From Hydrogenophilus thermoluteolus (lineage in GTDB: Bacteria > Pseudomonadota > Gammaproteobacteria > Burkholderiales > Rhodocyclaceae): a DNA stretch of 64,000 nucleotides. Each line of letters starts with the position of its first letter. Position 1 is the stretch's first letter. Below are positions 60,131 to 64,000 of this stretch, piece after piece. The position numbers were made by a program, and so were the translations under genes. The stretch spans positions 1,157,001 to 1,221,000 of the forward strand of contig NZ_AP018558.1 of assembly GCF_003574215.1 (NCBI RefSeq), read 5' to 3'. The notes beneath the pieces were generated by a model. It ran no database searches and was not told where the DNA came from. It worked only from the letters and a program-made list of their open reading frames with translations.

Positions 60131-61306
60131 ATGCCGAAACTCACCGACGTTGGCATCCGCGCGCTTGCGCCGAAAGAGAAACTATACCGCATCGCCGACG
60201 GCGACAATCTCTACCTGGAAGTCGCGCCCAACGGCAGCAAGCGATGGCGCTTTCGGTACATGAAGGACGGCAAGGCGACGATGCTATCGCTGGGCACTTA
60301 CCCCAGCGTCACATTGGCCGAAGCGCGCCAGGAAGCAAAGCGCCTACGCGGTGAACTCTTCGCTGGCACCGACCCTATGGCCGCAAAGCGTTCTCGCCTG
60401 CTCGACGGCGCGCAAACCTTCGAAGCGATCGCCGCCGAGTGGTTTGAACGTCGCATGGCGGATCGCTCACCCAAATACCGTGAAGTCGTGCAATCACGTC
60501 TCAAGCGTGAAATTCTGCCCTACCTGGGCGCGCGACCCATTACCGAGATCAGAGCGCCCGAAATTCTTGCGCTGCTTCGGCGCATCGAAAACCGAGGATT
60601 GCTCGAAACCGCGCGCCGCGTGCGCACAGTGATTGGACAAGTCTTTCGTTACGGCATGGCGATTGGCGCGGTGGAATCCGACCCGACGATCGCATTGCAC
60701 GGCGCACTCAAACAACCCAAAGTGCGCCACATGCCCGCCCCCACGACACCGGAGGAAGTGGCGGCAATCCTGCGCGCCATCTCGGCATTCAAGGGAACGC
60801 CCATCGTTTCGGCAGCGCTTCGGCTGTTGCCGTATCTCTTCGTTCGCCCTGGAGAACTGCGACAAATGCGATGGGCTGAAATCGACTTCGCCCGTGCCGA
60901 ATGGCGCTTCACCGCATCGAAAACGGCAACCGATCACATAGTGCCCCTTTCGCGCCAAGCGCTGACGATCTTACGCGAAGAACTTTACCCGCTCTCTGGA
61001 CGCTTCGTTTGGGTATTCCCAGGAGGACGCACCCCGGAGCGACCGATGAGCGACAACGCCATAGTCGCCGCGTATCGGCGACTGGGAATCGGCAAAGACG
61101 AACTCGTTGCGCACGGCTGGCGCGCTGTGGCCCGCACGCTGCTACACGAAGAACTCGGCTTCCCGCCGGAGGTGATCGAACACCAACTAGCACACAAGGT
61201 ACCCGACCCGCTGGGACGCGCCTACAACCGCACGCGATTCATCGAACAACGGCGCGAAATGATGCAACGCTGGGCTGACTATCTGGACGCGCTGCGGGAA
61301 GGGTAA
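60131..61306 (+). CDS. int: P4-type tyrosine recombinase (integrase)
   Basis: 391 residues. The N-terminal arm-binding domain (DUF4102) begins MPKLTDVGIRALAPKEKLYRIADG, followed by a core-binding SAM-like domain (about 95-185) and the catalytic domain with R near 241 (RPGELRQMRW), HGWR near 326, LAHKV near 353 and Y near 363 (GRAYNR). The second box reads HGWRAVART where most relatives have HGFRATA. It integrates the element into tRNA-Ala. The ATG at 60131 is preferred over a TTG at 60110. It stops five bases before the next gene. Confidence 0.95.
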   Translation: MPKLTDVGIRALAPKEKLYRIADGDNLYLEVAPNGSKRWRFRYMKDGKATMLSLGTYPSVTLAEARQEAKRLRGELFAGTDPMAAKRSRLLDGAQTFEAIAAEWFERRMADRSPKYREVVQSRLKREILPYLGARPITEIRAPEILALLRRIENRGLLETARRVRTVIGQVFRYGMAIGAVESDPTIALHGALKQPKVRHMPAPTTPEEVAAILRAISAFKGTPIVSAALRLLPYLFVRPGELRQMRWAEIDFARAEWRFTASKTATDHIVPLSRQALTILREELYPLSGRFVWVFPGGRTPERPMSDNAIVAAYRRLGIGKDELVAHGWRAVARTLLHEELGFPPEVIEHQLAHKVPDPLGRAYNRTRFIEQRREMMQRWADYLDALREG

Positions 61307-61310
61307 CGCC

Positions 61311-62084
61311 GTGATCGAATTTTTGCCCGCAGTACCGCAAGCGGTTCGGGAAGGTATCGAGGCGATCTTCTCTGGGCGCAATGGGCTGGATTTTTGGGTA
61401 GCGGAGCGCGGACGACAACTCGCCGAAGCGCAAGCGGCATTTGCCCATGCCGTGAAGACTGGCGACACGAGAATCGATGAGTTTCGCCGCGCAATGAACA
61501 AAGCGCGCGAAGCGTTTGCCTCTTGCCAATCGGAACGCGAAAAACTCATCCGTCTGGTGACGCACCCCGAAATGGCGAAGGTTTATTCGCTGCTCGCCGA
61601 TTCTCTTTCCGAAGAAGAGCAAGCGAGATTTATTCTCGCGGCCTGGGATGCTCAAATCGACTTCGGCAGCGTAAAGGGAACCCGAGCCAAAGCAAAAGAG
61701 CTTGCCGCCGAAATTGCAGACAAAGCAAAAGAGCTAGCGGCGCTGATGCACGAATTCAAATCGTTGGGTTTCGGTGTGGTCCAGTATGAGCAAATCGAAC
61801 GAATCGAAAAGATCGCCGACACGTTCGCCACCTGGCGGCCCCTACACGGCAATATCGTTATCGACGCAGCGACCACCACCCGCCAAATCTCGCACAAGCA
61901 AACCTACCTGCGCGCCTTCATTGCCCTGCTGGCCGAAAAGGTAGGCATCTCATTCACCCCGAAAATCATCCGCGCCATTGCGATCACCGCAGAGGTGGCA
62001 ATCGACGACCCAGACGTCACCGTAACCCCCCGCGAAGTGCGCCACGCAATCAAAAATTGGGAAAACTCGCGCGAAAAATTTTGA
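61311..62084 (+). CDS. Unrecognised element-borne protein with helical, coiled-coil segments
   Basis: 257 residues from a GTG start that lies four bases after the integrase stop with GGAAGGG upstream. No family recognised. It has no signal peptide or transmembrane helix. It is rich in Ala, Glu and Lys, with long charged helices (about 30-80 and 120-150, containing the near repeat KAKELAAEIADKAKELAALM). The C-terminal 100 residues are mixed and end in an Asn/Glu/Lys tail. It is probably expressed together with int. Its stop lies inside the first of two inverted repeats. Confidence 0.75.
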   Translation: MIEFLPAVPQAVREGIEAIFSGRNGLDFWVAERGRQLAEAQAAFAHAVKTGDTRIDEFRRAMNKAREAFASCQSEREKLIRLVTHPEMAKVYSLLADSLSEEEQARFILAAWDAQIDFGSVKGTRAKAKELAAEIADKAKELAALMHEFKSLGFGVVQYEQIERIEKIADTFATWRPLHGNIVIDAATTTRQISHKQTYLRAFIALLAEKVGISFTPKIIRAIAITAEVAIDDPDVTVTPREVRHAIKNWENSREKF

Positions 62085-62094
62085 CGAGTTTTCC
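62060..62094. repeat. Inverted repeat over the end of the unrecognised gene
   Basis: GGAAAACTCG and CGAGTTTTCC are perfect 10-base arms with a 15-base spacer containing AAAAATTTT. The stop codon of the gene at 61311 lies in the spacer. A T-rich segment follows but not a clean T run, so it could be a terminator or a protein site. Confidence 0.5.
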
Positions 62095-62124
62095 TTTCCC
62101 TCGGCTGTCTTCATATAAATAATT

Positions 62125-62157
62125 ATGAGCACCTTCAATACAAAAAAGGGTGCTCAT
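62125..62157. repeat. Inverted repeat overlapping the alpA start
   Basis: ATGAGCACC and GGTGCTCAT are perfect 9-base arms with a 15-base spacer. The right arm contains the start of the ATG (62156-62158) and part of the ribosome site (AAAAAAGGG). It would fold into a hairpin hiding the start, or serve as an operator for the AlpA protein. Confidence 0.6.
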
Positions 62158-62353
62158 GATGGAAAACACCAACCGCATCTTGCGTCTGCCTGAGGTGATC
62201 GCAATCACCAAAATCTCTCGCCCCACCATCTACCGTTGGGCGCGCGAAGGGTTGTTCCCTGCCCCGCTGAAACTTGGCCCGCGTGCCATTGGCTGGCGCG
62301 CCGATGAAATTGACGCCTGGCTGGAGTCGCGTGACAGAAAACAAAACGCGTGA
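62156..62353 (+). CDS. alpA: AlpA-family DNA-binding regulator
   Basis: 65 residues (a second ATG follows at 62159). RILRLPEVIAITKISRPTIYRWAREGLFP is the MerR-like winged helix of the AlpA/Cox-like family, ending GWRADEIDAWLESR. These proteins activate integrase and excision genes of P4-like elements. It is 72 bases after the unrecognised gene and 10 bases before the primase gene. It probably controls excision; the target sites are not known. Confidence 0.9.
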   Translation: MMENTNRILRLPEVIAITKISRPTIYRWAREGLFPAPLKLGPRAIGWRADEIDAWLESRDRKQNA

Positions 62354-62363
62354 GGAGGCCAGG

Positions 62364-64000
62364 ATGACACAAGGAAACAAAAAACCGCCGATCACGGCGG
62401 CGGCAAACAAGGCTAGCTATGGCCCCATTGTATCAGAATTTGACGTCGTAAATCAGTTTCGCGACGCGATCATCGCGGCGGGATTGACGCCGCCGCGAGA
62501 GATCATCCCAGACGGGAAGCTTCATCGGTTCAGCACAAACGGAAAACGTGGCGACGATGCCGGGTGGTACTTGTTGCACCTTGACGGCATCCCCGCCGGC
62601 GCGTTTGGCGATTGGCGATCCGCTCTTTCGGAGACCTGGCGTGCCGACCTTGGGCGCGCCTTGACCCCCGAAGAGGAGGCCGCGCACCGCCGCCGCATCG
62701 AGGAAGCACGCCGCCAGGTGGAGGAGGAGCGACGCAAACGCGCCGAGCAAGCGGCGCGACTGGCGGCTACGGTGTGGCGCGCTGCACAACCGGCAAGGCC
62801 CGATCACCCTTACTTAGCGCGCAAAAAGGTTTCGCCGACCGCGACGCTACGGGAACTGCCGCTCGACGAACTGACGGAACTGATCGGATACGCGCCCCAG
62901 GCCAAAGGAGAGCTGTTGTGTGGTCGCGTGCTAATCGCGCCCGTTCGTGTTGCCGGAAAAATCGCAACCTGCGAGTTTATCGACGAAGCGGGGAGAAAGA
63001 GCGCGTTGGCGGGCGGTGTGAAAGGTGGCGGATTTTGGGCGACCGCAGCATTACCGGATCAAGGCCGCATCATCATCGCCGAGGGTGTTGCAACGGCGTT
63101 GTCAATCGCCGAGGCCCTGGGCGAACCCGTAGCGGCTGCTCTTTCGGTGGGAAACCTCGCCGCCGCCGGGAATGCCATTCGCGCCGAACACCCCAGTATC
63201 GAGCTTGTCATCGCGTCCGACCTGGACAAAGCAACCGGGCTGGCCCACCCGGAGGCGATCAAGGCCGCCGAAACGTTGAACTGCCCCCTGGTCGCGCCGC
63301 CGCGTGACCTACTGCCCGGCGGCACTGACTTCAATGACCTAGCATTGCGTGACGGGCTTGAGGTAGTGCGCGAGGCTTTTGCGCAGATCAAGCACCAAGG
63401 CGTCACGCTGCTTTCGGCTGCCGAGATCAAACCCGAACCGATTCGCTGGCTGTGGCCCGGCTGGTTGGCCCGCGGCAAGCTTCATTTGCTCGCCGGTCGA
63501 CCGGGTACCGGTAAATCGACCCTCGCGTTTTCGCTGGCGGCGACCGTCACCACTGGCGGCGTTTGGCCCGACGGCACGCAGTGCGAATCTGCCGGAGATG
63601 TTGTCGTTTGGAGCGGCGAAGACGACCCGCGCGACACCATCGCCCCGCGTTTGATGGCTGCAGGCGCAGATTTGAGGCGCGTGCACTTCGTGCATGCAGT
63701 CATTGGAGCCGATGGAGCGCCAAGACCGTTCGACCCGGCGTCCGACATGCCGCGCTTGGCTGAGGCGCTGCGGAAAATTCGCCCAGCACTGTTGATTCTC
63801 GACCCGATTGTGAACGCCGTCGCTGGGGATTCCCACAAGAGCGCCGAAGTGCGCCGCGACCTGCAAGCGGTGGTCGATCTGGCGGCCGACCTTGATTGCG
63901 CCGTGATTGGGATTACTCACCTATCCAAGGGCAGCGCCGGACGCGACCCAACCGAACGGGTTCTGGGATCGGTGGCATTCGCAGCGCTGGCGCGTGTTGT
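62364..64000 (+). CDS. Primase-helicase (Toprim and RepA-like AAA ATPase), 3' cut by window edge
   Basis: At least 545 residues, open to the window end. The N-terminal primase-associated region (about 25-85, LHRFSTNGKRGDDAGWYLLH and AGAFGDWR) is followed by a Toprim domain (about 230-300, IIIAEGVATALSIAEAL and IASDLDKATG) and a RepA/DnaB-like ATPase with Walker A AGRPGTGKST near 376 and Walker B LLILDP near 475. It starts and unwinds replication of the element after excision, as in P4-like and RSF1010-like replicons. The ATG at 62364 follows GAGGAGGCCAGG. Confidence 0.92.
   Translation, partial: MTQGNKKPPITAAANKASYGPIVSEFDVVNQFRDAIIAAGLTPPREIIPDGKLHRFSTNGKRGDDAGWYLLHLDGIPAGAFGDWRSALSETWRADLGRALTPEEEAAHRRRIEEARRQVEEERRKRAEQAARLAATVWRAAQPARPDHPYLARKKVSPTATLRELPLDELTELIGYAPQAKGELLCGRVLIAPVRVAGKIATCEFIDEAGRKSALAGGVKGGGFWATAALPDQGRIIIAEGVATALSIAEALGEPVAAALSVGNLAAAGNAIRAEHPSIELVIASDLDKATGLAHPEAIKAAETLNCPLVAPPRDLLPGGTDFNDLALRDGLEVVREAFAQIKHQGVTLLSAAEIKPEPIRWLWPGWLARGKLHLLAGRPGTGKSTLAFSLAATVTTGGVWPDGTQCESAGDVVVWSGEDDPRDTIAPRLMAAGADLRRVHFVHAVIGADGAPRPFDPASDMPRLAEALRKIRPALLILDPIVNAVAGDSHKSAEVRRDLQAVVDLAADLDCAVIGITHLSKGSAGRDPTERVLGSVAFAALARV

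Noticed and set aside
62060..62157. CRISPR-like repeat array
   Set aside because: The two structures are inverted repeats of different sequence, not repeated units with spacers. No CRISPR array was seen anywhere in the window.

Overview
The window is GC-rich, gene-dense bacterial chromosome, roughly 60% GC by eye, with almost every gene touching its neighbour. The gene set suggests a betaproteobacterium: RecBCD, the mltG-tmk-holB-pilZ-tatD order, UbiD, a monofunctional RelA with an EFDD motif, homodimeric AceE with a two-lipoyl AceF, and tig-clpP-clpX next to lon. A Hydrogenophilales-like, sulfide-oxidising organism fits the sulfide:quinone oxidoreductase, but that placement is inference and no rRNA is present to test it.

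Layout. Positions 2-6422 hold the 3' part of recC, then recB and recD. Positions 6474-7175 hold a FitAB/VapBC toxin-antitoxin pair with a readable autoregulated promoter. Positions 7172-17993 are one long leftward array: mltG, tmk, holB, pilZ, tatD, an acyl-CoA synthetase, an ECHDC3-like crotonase, a second TatD, an orphan membrane-anchored peptide-binding protein and ubiD. Positions 18032-18948 hold ygfZ and a small membrane protein. Positions 18960-24933 are a leftward ppx, ankyrin protein, M20 amidohydrolase and FtsX-like permease operon, divergent from ppk1 (24989-27073), which converges on relA. Positions 29040-31194 hold a DMT exporter, an MtfA-like protease and a Host_attach protein. 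Positions 31199-33158 hold thpR, ispF, ispD and tRNA-Val(UAC). Positions 33181-39113 are the proteostasis block lon / clpX-clpP-tig, where lon has a heat-shock-type promoter. Positions 39167-43284 hold nnr and a two-component system. Positions 43465-49413 hold aceE-aceF-lpdA. Positions 49421-50730 hold RNase AM and an FKBP isomerase. Positions 50848-55902 are a beta-glucan locus: a divergent GcvH-like gene, two GH17 proteins (one fused to a GT2 synthase) and a small membrane protein. Positions 55988-59715 hold sqr, ettA and an unknown gene. Positions 59801-59964 hold tRNA-Val(CAC) and tRNA-Ala(CGC).

The accessory part starts at tRNA-Ala. From about 59965 to the window end lies the left end of an integrative element: a P4-type integrase immediately behind the tRNA, an unrecognised coiled-coil protein, an AlpA-like regulator and a primase-helicase cut by the window edge. 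Two perfect inverted repeats, each with a 15-nt spacer, sit within 100 bp in front of and across the alpA start, and are the least explained structures here. The second most unusual region is the GcvH-like/GH17/GT2 locus, where a lipoyl-carrier gene is translationally coupled to a membrane glucanase.

No CRISPR array, insertion sequence or rRNA gene was seen. No gap between genes exceeds 300 bases; the longest are about 165-175 bases, at 43285-43464 and 59965-60130.
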